From contig NZ_JBMIRR010000027.1 of NCBI RefSeq assembly GCF_049195245.1, positions 1,287,746-1,351,745 on the forward strand: a DNA stretch of 64,000 bases, given 5' to 3'. This document shows, in pieces, positions 10,906-19,901 of the stretch (its first letter is position 1; each line of letters starts with the position of its first letter). The notes under the pieces were generated by a model that made no database searches, had not been told where the DNA came from, and saw only the letters and a program-made list of their open reading frames with translations. The position numbers were made by a program, and so were the translations under genes. This stretch comes from Arenimonas sp049195245. Its GTDB lineage: Bacteria; Pseudomonadota; Gammaproteobacteria; Xanthomonadales; Xanthomonadaceae.

Positions 10906-11124
10906 GCTTGATTCCCGCCAGACCCCTACCCGGGCCTGCCGGGGGGCCAAGTCCGCCCACGCCGGGCGTCACCGGTGAATTCACACACCTGGCACTACCC
11001 CGCCCCGGGGTGCCCGAGGGTCCGCAAGGTCCCGAAGGTTCGAGGCGGTGGCCAGGTGGAGGCCCAACCCCGGAGCTCCGAAGCCGCCAGCGTGCGGCCG
11101 GCTCCCTATTCAAGGAATACCCAG
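10906..11124 (+). promoter_or_regulatory. Long GC-rich rpsB leader, possible S2 autoregulatory region
   Basis: The ~220-base untranslated stretch between the promoter and the rpsB ATG is unusually long. It contains alternating G-rich and C-rich runs (for example around 10938-10945 and 11005-11040) able to fold on each other. In Escherichia coli, S2 represses its own operon through the rpsB leader; an equivalent role here is inference from position only. No open frame with a recognisable product occupies it. Confidence 0.4.
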
Positions 11125-11976
11125 ATGACCCAGGTCACCATGCGCCAGATGCTGGAAGCCGGCGTTCACTTCGGCCACCAGACCCGCTACTGGAACCCCA
11201 AGATGGGCCCGTACATCTTCGGCGCCCGCGGCAAGATCCACATCATCAACCTCGAGAAGACGCTGCCGCTGTTCACGGACGCGATGAACTTCATCTCGGG
11301 CATCGCCCAGAAGCGCGGCACCATCCTGTTCGTCGGCACCAAGCGTTCGGCCCGCGAAGCCATCAAGGAAGAGGCCACCCGCTGCAACCAGCCCTACATG
11401 AGCATGCGCTGGCTGGGCGGCACCCTGACCAACTTCGCCACGGTGAAGAAGTCGGTGGCCCGCCTGAAGGAGCTCGAGGCCGCTGAAACCGACGGCACCT
11501 TCGAGAAGCTGGTCAAGCACGAAGTGCTGGGCCTGCGCCGCGAGCGCGAGAAGCTGTTCGCGTCCCTGGGCGGCATCAAGGACATGAACCGCCTGCCCGA
11601 CGCGCTGTTCGTGATCGACATCGGCCACGAGAACATCGCCGTGCAGGAAGCCAAGAAGCTCGGCATCCCGGTCATCGCCGTGGTCGACACCAACTACGAC
11701 CCCAACCTGGTGGACTACGCCATCCCGGGCAACGACGACGCCATCCGCGCGGTGCAGCTGTACGTGCACGCGGCCGCCGACGCCGTGCTGGAAGGCAAGG
11801 CCGCCTCGCCGCAGGCCCACGTGGCCGCCGACGAGTTCGTCGAGCTCGACGCCGAGGGCAACCCGGTCGCCAAGGCCGACACCAAGCCCGCCCCGCGCCG
11901 CGCCCCGCGCGACGACAAGCGTCCGGCCCGTCGTGGCCCGGGCGGTCCCGGCGGCGACAAGCGCGACGCCCGCTGA
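11125..11976 (+). CDS. rpsB: 30S ribosomal protein S2
   Basis: Component of the small ribosomal subunit. ATG at 11125 opens the invariant start MTQVTMRQMLEAGVHFGHQ. 283 aa, longer than the ~241 aa of E. coli owing to a Lys/Arg/Pro/Gly-rich C-terminal tail (KPAPRRAPRDDKRPARRGPG). Such basic tails occur in related bacteria and are probably disordered and RNA-binding. First gene of the rpsB-tsf operon. Confidence 0.98.
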   Translation: MTQVTMRQMLEAGVHFGHQTRYWNPKMGPYIFGARGKIHIINLEKTLPLFTDAMNFISGIAQKRGTILFVGTKRSAREAIKEEATRCNQPYMSMRWLGGTLTNFATVKKSVARLKELEAAETDGTFEKLVKHEVLGLRREREKLFASLGGIKDMNRLPDALFVIDIGHENIAVQEAKKLGIPVIAVVDTNYDPNLVDYAIPGNDDAIRAVQLYVHAAADAVLEGKAASPQAHVAADEFVELDAEGNPVAKADTKPAPRRAPRDDKRPARRGPGGPGGDKRDAR

Positions 11977-11980
11977 GTCA

Positions 11981-12049
11981 CCGCGGCGTCATGCCGCGGC
12001 GCCAAGCTGCGCCGCGGCACATCTTCGAGCGTGATGCCTGCACGGCATC
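11981..12049 (+). other. Two hairpins in the rpsB-tsf spacer
   Basis: Stem CCGCGGC/GCCGCGG (11981-11987 with 11993-11999) and stem GATGCC/GGCATC (12033-12038 with 12044-12049) lie between the two genes. Neither is followed by a T-run, so they are more likely attenuators or mRNA-processing structures than full terminators. They may set the ratio of S2 to EF-Ts. Confidence 0.45.
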
Positions 12050-12077
12050 GCGCCACTACCAATAGCTGGAGAAACTC

Positions 12078-12953
12078 ATGGAAATCACTGCTTCCCTGGT
12101 CAAGGACCTGCGCGAGCGTACCGGCGCCGGCATGATGGAGTGCAAGAAGGCCCTCGTCGAAAACAAGGGCGACATCGACGCGGCCGCCGAGTGGCTGCGC
12201 AAGTCGGGCCTGGCCAAGGCCGACAAGAAGGCCGACCGCGTTGCCGCCGAAGGCCGCATCGTGGCCGCCAGCGAAGGCGGCAAGGCCGTGCTGGTCGAAG
12301 TCAACTCCGAGACCGACTTCGTGGCCAAGGACGACAACTTCCTGGCCTTCACCAACGCCGTCGCCCAGGCCGCCCTGGCTTCCGGCGCCGCCGATGCGGA
12401 AGCGCTGAAGTCCGCCAAGCTCGCCACCGGCGAGACCGTGGAAGAAGCCCGCGCCGCCGTCATCGCCAAGGTCGGCGAGAAGGTGGACGTGCGTCGCCTG
12501 GCCAAGGTCGACAGCGGCAACACGGTCGCTGCCTACATCCACGGCGGCCGCATCGGCGTGCTGGTCGAGCTCAAGGGCGGCGACGCCGAGCTGGCCCGCG
12601 GCATCGCCATGCACGTGGCGGCGATGAACCCGCCCTACAACAAGGCGGCCGACGTGCCGGCCGACTTCCTGGCCAAGGAAAAGGAAATCGAGCTGGCCAA
12701 GATGTCGGAGAAGGACAAGGCCAAGCCGGCCGAGATCCTCGAGAAGATCATCGGTGGCAAGGTCGCGAAGATCGTCAACGAGGTCACGCTGTACGGCCAG
12801 CCGTACGTGCTCAACACCGACCAGACGGTCGAGGCGGCGCTGAAGGCCGCGGGCGCGGACGTGGTGCAGTTCCAGCGCCTGGCCGTGGGCGAAGGCATCG
12901 AGAAGGTGGTCGAGGACTACGCGGCGGAAGTCGCGAAGGCCATGGCGGTCTGA
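12078..12953 (+). CDS. tsf: Translation elongation factor Ts
   Basis: Nucleotide exchange factor for EF-Tu. 291 aa, with the N-terminal UBA-like segment (VKDLRERTGAGMMECKKAL) and the TDFVAKDDNF motif that contacts EF-Tu. It is preceded by a GGAG ribosome-binding site and followed by a strong terminator. Operon partner of rpsB. Confidence 0.98.
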   Translation: MEITASLVKDLRERTGAGMMECKKALVENKGDIDAAAEWLRKSGLAKADKKADRVAAEGRIVAASEGGKAVLVEVNSETDFVAKDDNFLAFTNAVAQAALASGAADAEALKSAKLATGETVEEARAAVIAKVGEKVDVRRLAKVDSGNTVAAYIHGGRIGVLVELKGGDAELARGIAMHVAAMNPPYNKAADVPADFLAKEKEIELAKMSEKDKAKPAEILEKIIGGKVAKIVNEVTLYGQPYVLNTDQTVEAALKAAGADVVQFQRLAVGEGIEKVVEDYAAEVAKAMAV

Positions 12954-12976
12954 GTCGTCGCGCCACCCGTTGAATG

Positions 12977-13011
12977 AAAAGGCCGCGGAGCGATCCGCGG
13001 CCTTTTTTCTT
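12977..13011 (+). terminator. Rho-independent terminator of rpsB-tsf
   Basis: Perfect stem GGCCGCGGA/TCCGCGGCC with a GCGA loop (12981-13002), preceded by AAAA and followed by TTTTTT (13003-13008). The flanking A- and T-runs make it able to work in both directions, so it could also stop the converging autotransporter transcript. Confidence 0.92.
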
Positions 13012-13031
13012 GCCGGCGCTTTTGGCTTGGG

Positions 13032-16000
13032 TCAGAACTCCCAGCGGAAGCCCAGCGACAGCGTCTGCTGGTCGATGCCCGAGCGGGCGACCAGGCGCTC
13101 GTAGGTGATGAAGCCCGAGCGGCCTTCGGTCAGCACCAGGGACAGGCCCAGGCCGATGCGGAAGTAGTCGTTGTCCAGGTCGTCGCCCAGCACCAGGATC
13201 GGGGTCTGGGTCGGGTCGTCGACGAAGAAGCCGCGGAAGGCCTCGGTGTCGCTGCCGTATTCGTGCACCCACTCGGCCTCCAGCTGCGGCACCAGGATGC
13301 CCCACGAGGCGCTGTGCGCGTAGGCCGCCTTGCCGCCCAGGGTCGAGGACAGGCCGGTGACGGTGCGCGACTCGACCCGCAGGGCCAGGCCATTGCCGTT
13401 GAGCGAATCGTCCACTTCTTCCTGGAAGGCGTCGAAGCCCAGGCGGCTGTACGCCGCGCGGCCATAGGCGCCGAAGGTCCAGGCGCCGCGCGAGAAATCG
13501 CGGCCGAAGGTGACCGTGGCGCTGAGGTCGGTACCGTCGGAGTCGGCCTTGGCGACCTGGTCCACCACTTCGCCGGGCAGCACGTACTGGATGCGGCGGG
13601 CGTGGTCGTACTGGTTGTTGCCCAGCGTCACCACGCTGTCCAGGTACCAGTCGTTGCCGTGGTACCAGGTGGAATAGCCCGACAGGCTCAGGCCCTGCAT
13701 CTCGACCGAGCCCTGCCCGCCCGACAGGTCGGTGTCCTGGCGCGTGTAGCCCAGGGCCGCGCCCAGCACCAGGCTGTCGCTCCAGCGGTAGTCGACGCCG
13801 GCAGTGAGGCCTTCGACATCGAAGTCGTAGCGCGGCGTCAGGCGGGTGGGATCGGATTCACCGCGGCCGATGTTGCCCGACACGAAGAAGCCCCACTTCT
13901 CGAACGCCATTTCTTCCGCCGGTGCGGTCTCCGCCGCGCCCAGCAGCGACAGGCCCAGCGGCGCCAGCGCCACGCGGCCACCCGAGGCCGCCAGCGTGAG
14001 GCCCGCGAAGGACAGCTTGGCCACCGGCGCGCCGCTGCGCAGGCCCACCATGCGGGTGTTGAGGTTGTTGAACTGCGCGCCCACCGCCGCCTTGCCGGCA
14101 TCGGCCTGGGTCTGGGCCACGTCGGGAAGCATCGCGGTCAAGGCTTCGCCCACCGCGCCCGGATCCGTCGTCGAAGCCAGGATCAGGGCATTGCACTGGT
14201 CCACCAGGTCCTGCTCTTCCGGCGTCAGCGTGCCGCTGCCGCCCAGCGTGAGGCAGGCCGCGTCCAGGGCTTCGGCCACCGAGGCCTCGTTGATGGACAG
14301 GCTGGGCAGCGCGGCCAGGTTGGAGTTGTGCGTGAAGCTGACGCTGGAGCCGACGAACTCGTTGAAGGTCGGGAAGCTGGCCGTCACCACCGTGGTGCCC
14401 GAGCCGGTGACCGTGACGCGGTTGCTGGTCTTGCCGGTGGCATCGGTGACGGTGGTGGCACTGTCGAGGGTGCCGCCGGTGGTGGTCCAGGTCACGGTCT
14501 GGCCCGCCAGCGGCGTGCCGTTGCCGTTCAAGGTCAGCTCCATCGGCGCCGAGGGCGTGCCCGGCGTCAGGGTCTGGCCGTCGCCGGTGGGCGCGGTGAC
14601 GCTGGTCACCACCAGGGTGCCGGTGACGGTGGCAGTGAATTGCGTCACCACGCCGCCCGGCGCGGTGGCTTCGATCACCACCGGGCCCGGCGTCAGCCCC
14701 AGGGTCACCTGCGTGCTGGCCTGACCCGCGGCATCGGTGACGGTGTTGGCCGGCGCCAGCGTGGCGCTGCCCGAGACCACGACGAAGCTGATCGGCACGC
14801 CGGACAGGTCCGGCGCCGGATCCACCAGCTGGATCACCAGCGGCTGCGCCAGCGGATCGCCGGGATCGCCGGTCTGGCCGTCGCCGCTGGCCGCGGCGAT
14901 GCCGCCGGGCGGCTGGCTGGTGGCCGAGGCGTCGGCGGTGGCGCCGTCGTTGAACACCGAGGCGCGGATCACGATCGGTCCCGGCTGGCTGCCATAGCTG
15001 AAGCCCACGTCGGCGTTGCCGCCGGCATCGGTCATGGACATCGGCGTGCTCAGCGTGGCCGAGCCCGACTCCACGGTCCAGGCCACGGTCTGGCCCGCCA
15101 TCGGCGCGCCGTTGCCGTCGAGCAGCTGCACCTGCACCGGCGTCGCCGCCTGGCTGCCGGCCAGGCCGCTCTGGCCGTCGCCCGCCACCACGCTGAGCGT
15201 GGGCGGCGTGATGTTGAAGCTGAAGGTGACCGACAGGCCGGGCTGGTCCGCGCGTTGCGCGGTGACGGTGAACGGATCCAGGTCGAAGCCGGTGTCGGTG
15301 ACGGTGATGGTGCTTTCGCCGGCGCCGTCGGTGATGGTGCTGTTCGAGCTCAGCTGCACGCCCGGCGAGGCGCTCCAGAAGATGGTGACGCCCGGATCCG
15401 GTGCGCCGTTGTCGGTGGCCAGCACCACCAGCGGGTTGGGCAGCGGATAGCCCTGCGCCTCGGTCTGGTTGTTGCCGCTGACGATGGCCAGGTCGCGCAG
15501 CTCGACCGCATTGACCGTGAAGGTCTGCTGCAGCAGCGGCGAGTCGGCGCGGCTGGCGCGCACGGTGATCGTGCCGGGGAACGGGCCCGCATCCACGAAG
15601 GCCTGCGCCAGGCCGTTGGCATCGCTCACCGCGGTGACGCCGCTGAGGCTGCCATTGCCGCTGATCACCTGCCAGGTCACGGCGACGCCGGCCTGCGGCG
15701 CGCCGTTTAGCTGGGTGCGCACGACCAGGGGCGCGGCGGTGGTGGTGTCCACCGGCGTGGTCTGGCCGTCGCCGGAAATCTTGTCCAGCGCGGCGATGTT
15801 GATGGTGAGCGTGAACACGGCGCCGACGCTGTTGTCGGTGCGCGTTGCGGTGACGGTGACGGGACCCGGACCCGGCCCGAGGCTGGTGACATTGACGCGC
15901 GCGCGGCCATCGGCGCCGGTGGTTGCGGTGGCTGCCGACAGCGTGGCGCCGCCCGTCACGGTCCACTGGATGGTGACGCCGGACGCCGCGCCGCCGCCAT

Positions 16001-16661
16001 TGAGCGCCACGACTTCCAGCGGGATCGGCAGCGGGTTATTGGCCAGGCCGCTCTGGCCGTTGCCGGCCAGTATGGCCAGGGTGCCGGTGCTCGAACCGTT
16101 GTTGCCGTCGCCGTCCGAGCCGGTGGTCGAGGCCGCGCCGATCAGCGCCAGTCCGGCGCCGGCCCCCGCGACCCAGCGCAGGTCGCGCTGCTTTTCGCCG
16201 GTATCGGCCACGTCGGCGGCCGACGCCAGCACCACGATGCGATGCGCGACCAGCACGCAGTCGGCGGAGGCACAGCCGGCATCGCGCGGCATCTGCACGG
16301 TGATGCCGTGGCGGCCGGCCGTGGCCGCGGTGAAGCGCGCGCGGCCGGAGCCGGCGGCGACGCCTTCGCCGGCGGCGCGCGAGCTGGCGTCCAGGCGCTC
16401 GAGCTGTCCGGACCCGGGCGACTCCAGGGACCAGGTCAGGGCTTCGCCGGCCCGGGCCTGGCCATCGCGACTGGCGATGACCTGGAGTTCGACCGGCTCA
16501 CCGACGCGGGCCGGCACTTCGGCCGGCTGGTCGGCCGGCGAGGCCAGGCCCGCGGTACCCGGGGCCTGCGCGGCGGCGGTGGAGACCAGCCCCAGCGCGA
16601 GCAGCAGCGTGGACGTGACCGCGCGGACCGCGCGCACCGACTTGCCGGCGAACTGGATCAT
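13032..16661 (-). CDS. Large autotransporter with six Ig-like (Big/invasin-type) repeats
   Basis: 1209 aa. ATG at 16661 is chosen for its AGGGGG site and the signal peptide that follows (MIQFAGKSVRAVRAVTST..., ending at TAAAQA). Next come an Ig-like N-terminal region, a short hydrophobic stretch (WVAGAGAGLALIG) and a Gly/Ser/Asp linker. Six tandem ~95-residue beta domains follow, each opening with [S/A/T]G[D/N][G/N]Q and containing a GVxxxWxVxxG-type strand and a TDAxGxA turn. A helical stretch with two Cys comes next, then a C-terminal beta-barrel of ~280 residues ending in FRWEF, the Phe-terminated outer-membrane signature. It probably displays a surface adhesin. It could equally be read as an intimin-like protein with the barrel at the wrong end, but barrel position and terminal Phe favour a type V autotransporter. 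Confidence 0.85.
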   Translation of the reverse strand: MIQFAGKSVRAVRAVTSTLLLALGLVSTAAAQAPGTAGLASPADQPAEVPARVGEPVELQVIASRDGQARAGEALTWSLESPGSGQLERLDASSRAAGEGVAAGSGRARFTAATAGRHGITVQMPRDAGCASADCVLVAHRIVVLASAADVADTGEKQRDLRWVAGAGAGLALIGAASTTGSDGDGNNGSSTGTLAILAGNGQSGLANNPLPIPLEVVALNGGGAASGVTIQWTVTGGATLSAATATTGADGRARVNVTSLGPGPGPVTVTATRTDNSVGAVFTLTINIAALDKISGDGQTTPVDTTTAAPLVVRTQLNGAPQAGVAVTWQVISGNGSLSGVTAVSDANGLAQAFVDAGPFPGTITVRASRADSPLLQQTFTVNAVELRDLAIVSGNNQTEAQGYPLPNPLVVLATDNGAPDPGVTIFWSASPGVQLSSNSTITDGAGESTITVTDTGFDLDPFTVTAQRADQPGLSVTFSFNITPPTLSVVAGDGQSGLAGSQAATPVQVQLLDGNGAPMAGQTVAWTVESGSATLSTPMSMTDAGGNADVGFSYGSQPGPIVIRASVFNDGATADASATSQPPGGIAAASGDGQTGDPGDPLAQPLVIQLVDPAPDLSGVPISFVVVSGSATLAPANTVTDAAGQASTQVTLGLTPGPVVIEATAPGGVVTQFTATVTGTLVVTSVTAPTGDGQTLTPGTPSAPMELTLNGNGTPLAGQTVTWTTTGGTLDSATTVTDATGKTSNRVTVTGSGTTVVTASFPTFNEFVGSSVSFTHNSNLAALPSLSINEASVAEALDAACLTLGGSGTLTPEEQDLVDQCNALILASTTDPGAVGEALTAMLPDVAQTQADAGKAAVGAQFNNLNTRMVGLRSGAPVAKLSFAGLTLAASGGRVALAPLGLSLLGAAETAPAEEMAFEKWGFFVSGNIGRGESDPTRLTPRYDFDVEGLTAGVDYRWSDSLVLGAALGYTRQDTDLSGGQGSVEMQGLSLSGYSTWYHGNDWYLDSVVTLGNNQYDHARRIQYVLPGEVVDQVAKADSDGTDLSATVTFGRDFSRGAWTFGAYGRAAYSRLGFDAFQEEVDDSLNGNGLALRVESRTVTGLSSTLGGKAAYAHSASWGILVPQLEAEWVHEYGSDTEAFRGFFVDDPTQTPILVLGDDLDNDYFRIGLGLSLVLTEGRSGFITYERLVARSGIDQQTLSLGFRWEF

Positions 16662-16948
16662 GCATGCCCCCTGTGCCCGGCGGGCCGACCAAGACGGGCG
16701 GCGGTGTCCAGACTCGGGCTGGCACACATGCAAACGGGGCCGGGGGTGACGTTCGGCCACCCTGCGCTGCCCCAGCCGGCGCCGTGGCGCTCCCTGCCGA
16801 TCCTGCTTGCCTTCATGCCGCCGCTCCCCTGTCGTGGCCCGTTCGGACCCTCATGCGGACCGAAGTCCGCGCCCTGTAACCCCCAGGGCGTGAAAGGAGG
16901 CCGGATTGGCTCAGGGCGCGCGGGTGGGCGGAGCAAGGCGGGCCGGAC
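16662..16948 (-). other. Spacer between AIM24 gene and autotransporter with two strong hairpins
   Basis: On the - strand the spacer carries GCGGAC-TTCG-GTCCGC (16855-16870, a UUCG tetraloop stem) directly beside CGCCCTG/CAGGGCG (16870-16890). No T-run follows either in the direction of transcription. They may form part of the 5' leader of the autotransporter mRNA or end the AIM24 transcript. No ORF with protein-like composition was seen. Confidence 0.4.
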
Positions 16949-17647
16949 TCAGCCGCCCTGGGCCCGGTACAGCACTTCCTCGTAGGGCTGCACCACCACC
17001 CAGCCCTCGCCATGGAACTTGAGCTGGATGCTTTCGCCCGAGCCGCGGCCCAGCAGGGTGCGCAGGGTGATGTCGGTCTTGATCTCCGGCACCAGGCCGC
17101 CCGACCAGGCCACCGTGGCATTGGGGTCGGTGAACACCGGCCCGGTGCGGCGCGACACCGGCAGGGTCAGCGGCTCGTAGTGAGAGGTGATGGCCACCAG
17201 GCCGCTGCCGCTGAGCCGCATGTTGAACAGCCCGCCGGACATCATGCCGGCCATGCGCCGCATCATCGTGATTTCCGAGGCCACGCCCGACTCGAAGGCC
17301 AGCACGTCGTTGCCGTTGACGAAGATGGTGTCGTTCTCCAGCCGCAGCAGGGTCACCTTCTTGCCGGCATCGGCAACGTAGAGCCGGCCCTGGCCCTGCA
17401 CCTTCATCAGCTGCATGCCCTCGCCGCTGAGCGCCTTCTTGAACAGCGTCGACAGGCCCTGCTCGCGGATGCCCTGGCGGATGAAGCGCAGGTCGCCGTG
17501 GTAGGCCACCATCGCGCCGGCCTTGGTCCAGACCCAGTCCTGCAGGCGTATTTCGAGCATCCGCGGGCTTTCGAGCTCGAAGGCCTCGGCGGAGGAGTCC
17601 TTCTGGGCCGAGGCGGCGAGGAACTGGGAGATCGTCTTGATGGCCAT
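16949..17647 (-). CDS. AIM24 family protein
   Basis: 232 aa. Matches the AIM24/TIGR00266 family (beta-roll fold), with family features such as GAMVAYHGDLRF, LYVADAGKKVTLLRLEN, FVNGNDVLAFE and a Gly/Met-rich insert MMRRMAGMMSGG. The bacterial role is poorly defined. ATG at 17647 is chosen because the upstream in-frame extension is not protein-like. It lies upstream of, and in line with, the autotransporter, and is divergent from pyrH. Confidence 0.82.
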   Translation of the reverse strand: MAIKTISQFLAASAQKDSSAEAFELESPRMLEIRLQDWVWTKAGAMVAYHGDLRFIRQGIREQGLSTLFKKALSGEGMQLMKVQGQGRLYVADAGKKVTLLRLENDTIFVNGNDVLAFESGVASEITMMRRMAGMMSGGLFNMRLSGSGLVAITSHYEPLTLPVSRRTGPVFTDPNATVAWSGGLVPEIKTDITLRTLLGRGSGESIQLKFHGEGWVVVQPYEEVLYRAQGG

Positions 17648-17744
17648 GCGGGGCGTCCGGAAAAGGTGGCCCAAGGTAGGCGATGGGTTCCACGGGCCGC
17701 AACTCCGACGCTGGCCGGAAGGCACGGCAGGGGTCGCGATCGGC

Positions 17745-17750
17745 TAGAAT
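17745..17750 (+). promoter_or_regulatory. Candidate -10 of the pyrH operon
   Basis: TAGAAT followed by TCCGG, 31 bases before the pyrH ATG. No good -35 was found. It matches the TANAAT-CC pattern seen before rpsB, frr and accA. Confidence 0.35.
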
Positions 17751-17780
17751 TCCGGCGTTTGCCCGCCTTCGGAGAGCCCC

Positions 17781-18503
17781 ATGAGCCAGCCCCCCCTCAA
17801 GTACCGCCGCATCCTGCTCAAACTCTCCGGCGAGGCCCTGATGGGCGAGGTGGACTACGGCATCGACCCGGCGGTGATCAGCGCCCTGGCCGCCGAAATC
17901 GTCGAGGTGCAGCGCGCCGGCGCGCAGGTGGGCCTGGTGATCGGCGGCGGCAACATCTTCCGCGGCGCCGGCCTGGCCGCCAACGGCATGGACCGCGTCA
18001 CCGGCGACCACATGGGCATGCTGGCCACCGTGATCAACGCGCTGGCCATGGCCGACGCGCTGGAGAAGCAGGGCGGCTTCGCCCGCGTGATGAGCGCGAT
18101 CAAGATCAACGAGGTTTGCGAGGACTACATCCGGCGCCGCGCCATCCGGCACATGGAAAAGGGCCGCATCACCGTGTTCGCGGCCGGCACCGGCAATCCC
18201 TTCTTCACCACCGACTCGGCCGCGGCGCTGCGCGCCAGCGAGATCGGCGCCGACCTGCTGCTCAAGGCCACCAAGGTGGACGGCATCTACGATGCGGACC
18301 CGAAGAAGAACCCCGGCGCCAAGCGCTTCGACCGCCTCAGCTACGACGAGGTGATCGCCCGCAACCTGCAGGTGATGGATACCGCCGCCTTCGCGCTGTG
18401 CCGCGACAACCAGGTGCCGCTGCGCATCTACGACATGATGCAGCCCGGCGCGCTGATGCGGATCCTGCGCGGCGAAGACCTGGGCACGCTGGTCGCGTCC
18501 TGA
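17781..18503 (+). CDS. pyrH: UMP kinase
   Basis: Phosphorylates UMP to UDP with ATP; hexameric amino-acid-kinase-family enzyme. 240 aa. Diagnostic segments are RILLKLSGEALMG (ATP-binding lysine), GLVIGGGNIFRG, TDSAAALRASEIGAD and KVDGIYDADPKKNP. It opens the pyrH-frr-uppS-cdsA-dxr-rseP-bamA run. Confidence 0.98.
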   Translation: MSQPPLKYRRILLKLSGEALMGEVDYGIDPAVISALAAEIVEVQRAGAQVGLVIGGGNIFRGAGLAANGMDRVTGDHMGMLATVINALAMADALEKQGGFARVMSAIKINEVCEDYIRRRAIRHMEKGRITVFAAGTGNPFFTTDSAAALRASEIGADLLLKATKVDGIYDADPKKNPGAKRFDRLSYDEVIARNLQVMDTAAFALCRDNQVPLRIYDMMQPGALMRILRGEDLGTLVAS

Positions 18504-18521
18504 ACCGGCCCGGACCGCGCC

Positions 18522-18551
18522 TGAGCGCGGCCACCGCCCTGCCCCTATAAT
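18522..18551 (+). promoter_or_regulatory. Candidate promoter of frr
   Basis: Perfect -10 TATAAT (18546-18551) with a weak -35 CTGAGC (18522-18527) at an 18-base spacing, in the pyrH-frr gap. Suggests that frr and the genes after it can be transcribed independently of pyrH. Confidence 0.5.
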
Positions 18552-18582
18552 CCCCGACTGCCTGATTTCCGCGGAGCCCCCG

Positions 18583-19140
18583 ATGCTGAACGACATCAAG
18601 AAAGACGCCCAGATCCGCATGACCAAGAGCGTGGACGGCTTCCGCCAGGAACTGACGAAGCTGCGCACCGGCCGCGCCACCACCGCCCTGGTCGACCATC
18701 TGAAGGTCAACTACTACGGCTCGGACATGCCGCTGTCGCAGGTGGCCACCGTGCAGGTCGCCGACGCGCGATCGCTGGTGATCACGCCCTGGGAGAAGGG
18801 CATGGTGGGTCCGGTCGAGAAGGCGATCCTGGCCTCCGACCTGGGCCTGAACCCCAACACCGCGGGCACCGCGATCCGCATCAACCTGCCCCCGCTCACC
18901 GAAGAGCGCCGCAAGGAGCTGTCCAAGCACGTGCACGCCGAAGGCGAGAATTCCAAGGTCGCCATCCGCAACGTGCGCCGCGACGCGATCCAGCAGGTGA
19001 AGGAACTGCTCAAGGAAAAGAAGGTCACCGAGGACGAGGCGCACCGCGCCGAGGACGAGATCCAGAAGCTCACCGACAAGCAGGTCAAGGACGTGGATGA
19101 AGTGGTCAAGGCCAAGGAACAGGAACTGATGGCGGTTTGA
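18583..19140 (+). CDS. frr: Ribosome recycling factor
   Basis: Splits post-termination ribosomes with EF-G. 185 aa, exactly the usual length, with the N-terminal three-helix segment (LNDIKKDAQIRMTKSVDGF) and KLRTGRAT, and the family C-terminal KEQELMAV-type end. Its TGA overlaps a possible TTG start of uppS. Confidence 0.98.
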   Translation: MLNDIKKDAQIRMTKSVDGFRQELTKLRTGRATTALVDHLKVNYYGSDMPLSQVATVQVADARSLVITPWEKGMVGPVEKAILASDLGLNPNTAGTAIRINLPPLTEERRKELSKHVHAEGENSKVAIRNVRRDAIQQVKELLKEKKVTEDEAHRAEDEIQKLTDKQVKDVDEVVKAKEQELMAV

Positions 19141-19154
19141 ACCCCGCCGTCGCC

Positions 19155-19901
19155 ATGTCCTCGCCTCCTCCCGCTTCCCGCACGCCCCGCCACCTGGCCG
19201 TCATCATGGACGGCAATGGCCGCTGGGCCGAGCGTCGCCAGCGTCCGCGCACGCTGGGCCACCGCGCCGGCGCCAAGGCGGTGCAGGTCTGCATCGAATT
19301 CTGCCTGGCCAATGGTGTCGAGGCCCTCACCCTGTTCGCCTTCTCCAGTGAAAACTGGAACCGGCCACAGGAAGAGGTCGGCGCGCTGATGAAGCTGTTC
19401 CTGCGCATGCTCGACTCGGAGGTCGAGGAAATGCACCGCCGCGGCATGCGGGTGGCCTTCATCGGCGACCGCAGCGGCTTCCCCGAGCCAATCCGCGCGC
19501 GCATGGCCCAGTCCGAAGCGCTCACGCGCGACAACCGCCGCATGGTGCTGACCATCGCCGCCGGCTATGGCGGCCGCTGGGACATCACCCAGGCCTGCCG
19601 GCAGCTGGCCGAGGACGCCGCCGCCGGGCGCGTCGACCCCGCTTCCATCGACGAATCCCTGGTGCAGTCGCGCCTGGGCCTGGCCGGCCTGCCCGAGCCC
19701 GACCTGTTCATCCGCACCGGGGGCGACGTGCGCATCAGCAACTTCCTGCTGTGGCAGCTGGCCTACACCGAAATGTGGTTCACCGACCTGCTGTGGCCCG
19801 ACCTCGACACCGCCTCGCTGCAGGCCGCGTTCGATGCCTATGCCGCGCGCGAACGACGCTTCGGCCTCACCAGCGCCCAGGTGTCGGGAGGCGCGGCATG
19901 A
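19155..19901 (+). CDS. uppS: Undecaprenyl (di-trans,poly-cis) diphosphate synthase
   Basis: Condenses isopentenyl diphosphate onto farnesyl diphosphate to give C55 undecaprenyl diphosphate, the carrier for peptidoglycan and O-antigen. 248 aa from ATG 19155. Motifs are HLAVIMDGNGRWAERR (catalytic Asp), LTLFAFSSENWNRP, and LFIRTGGDVRISNFLLWQ. A TTG at 19137 overlapping the frr stop (TTGA) would add six residues and cannot be excluded. Confidence 0.96.
   Translation: MSSPPPASRTPRHLAVIMDGNGRWAERRQRPRTLGHRAGAKAVQVCIEFCLANGVEALTLFAFSSENWNRPQEEVGALMKLFLRMLDSEVEEMHRRGMRVAFIGDRSGFPEPIRARMAQSEALTRDNRRMVLTIAAGYGGRWDITQACRQLAEDAAAGRVDPASIDESLVQSRLGLAGLPEPDLFIRTGGDVRISNFLLWQLAYTEMWFTDLLWPDLDTASLQAAFDAYAARERRFGLTSAQVSGGAA

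Noticed and set aside
13263..15710. 815-aa open frame on the + strand opposite the autotransporter
   Set aside because: Composition is Arg/Ala/Gly/His-rich with no domain motif; it mirrors a high-GC repetitive gene on the other strand, which carries signal peptide, repeats and barrel.
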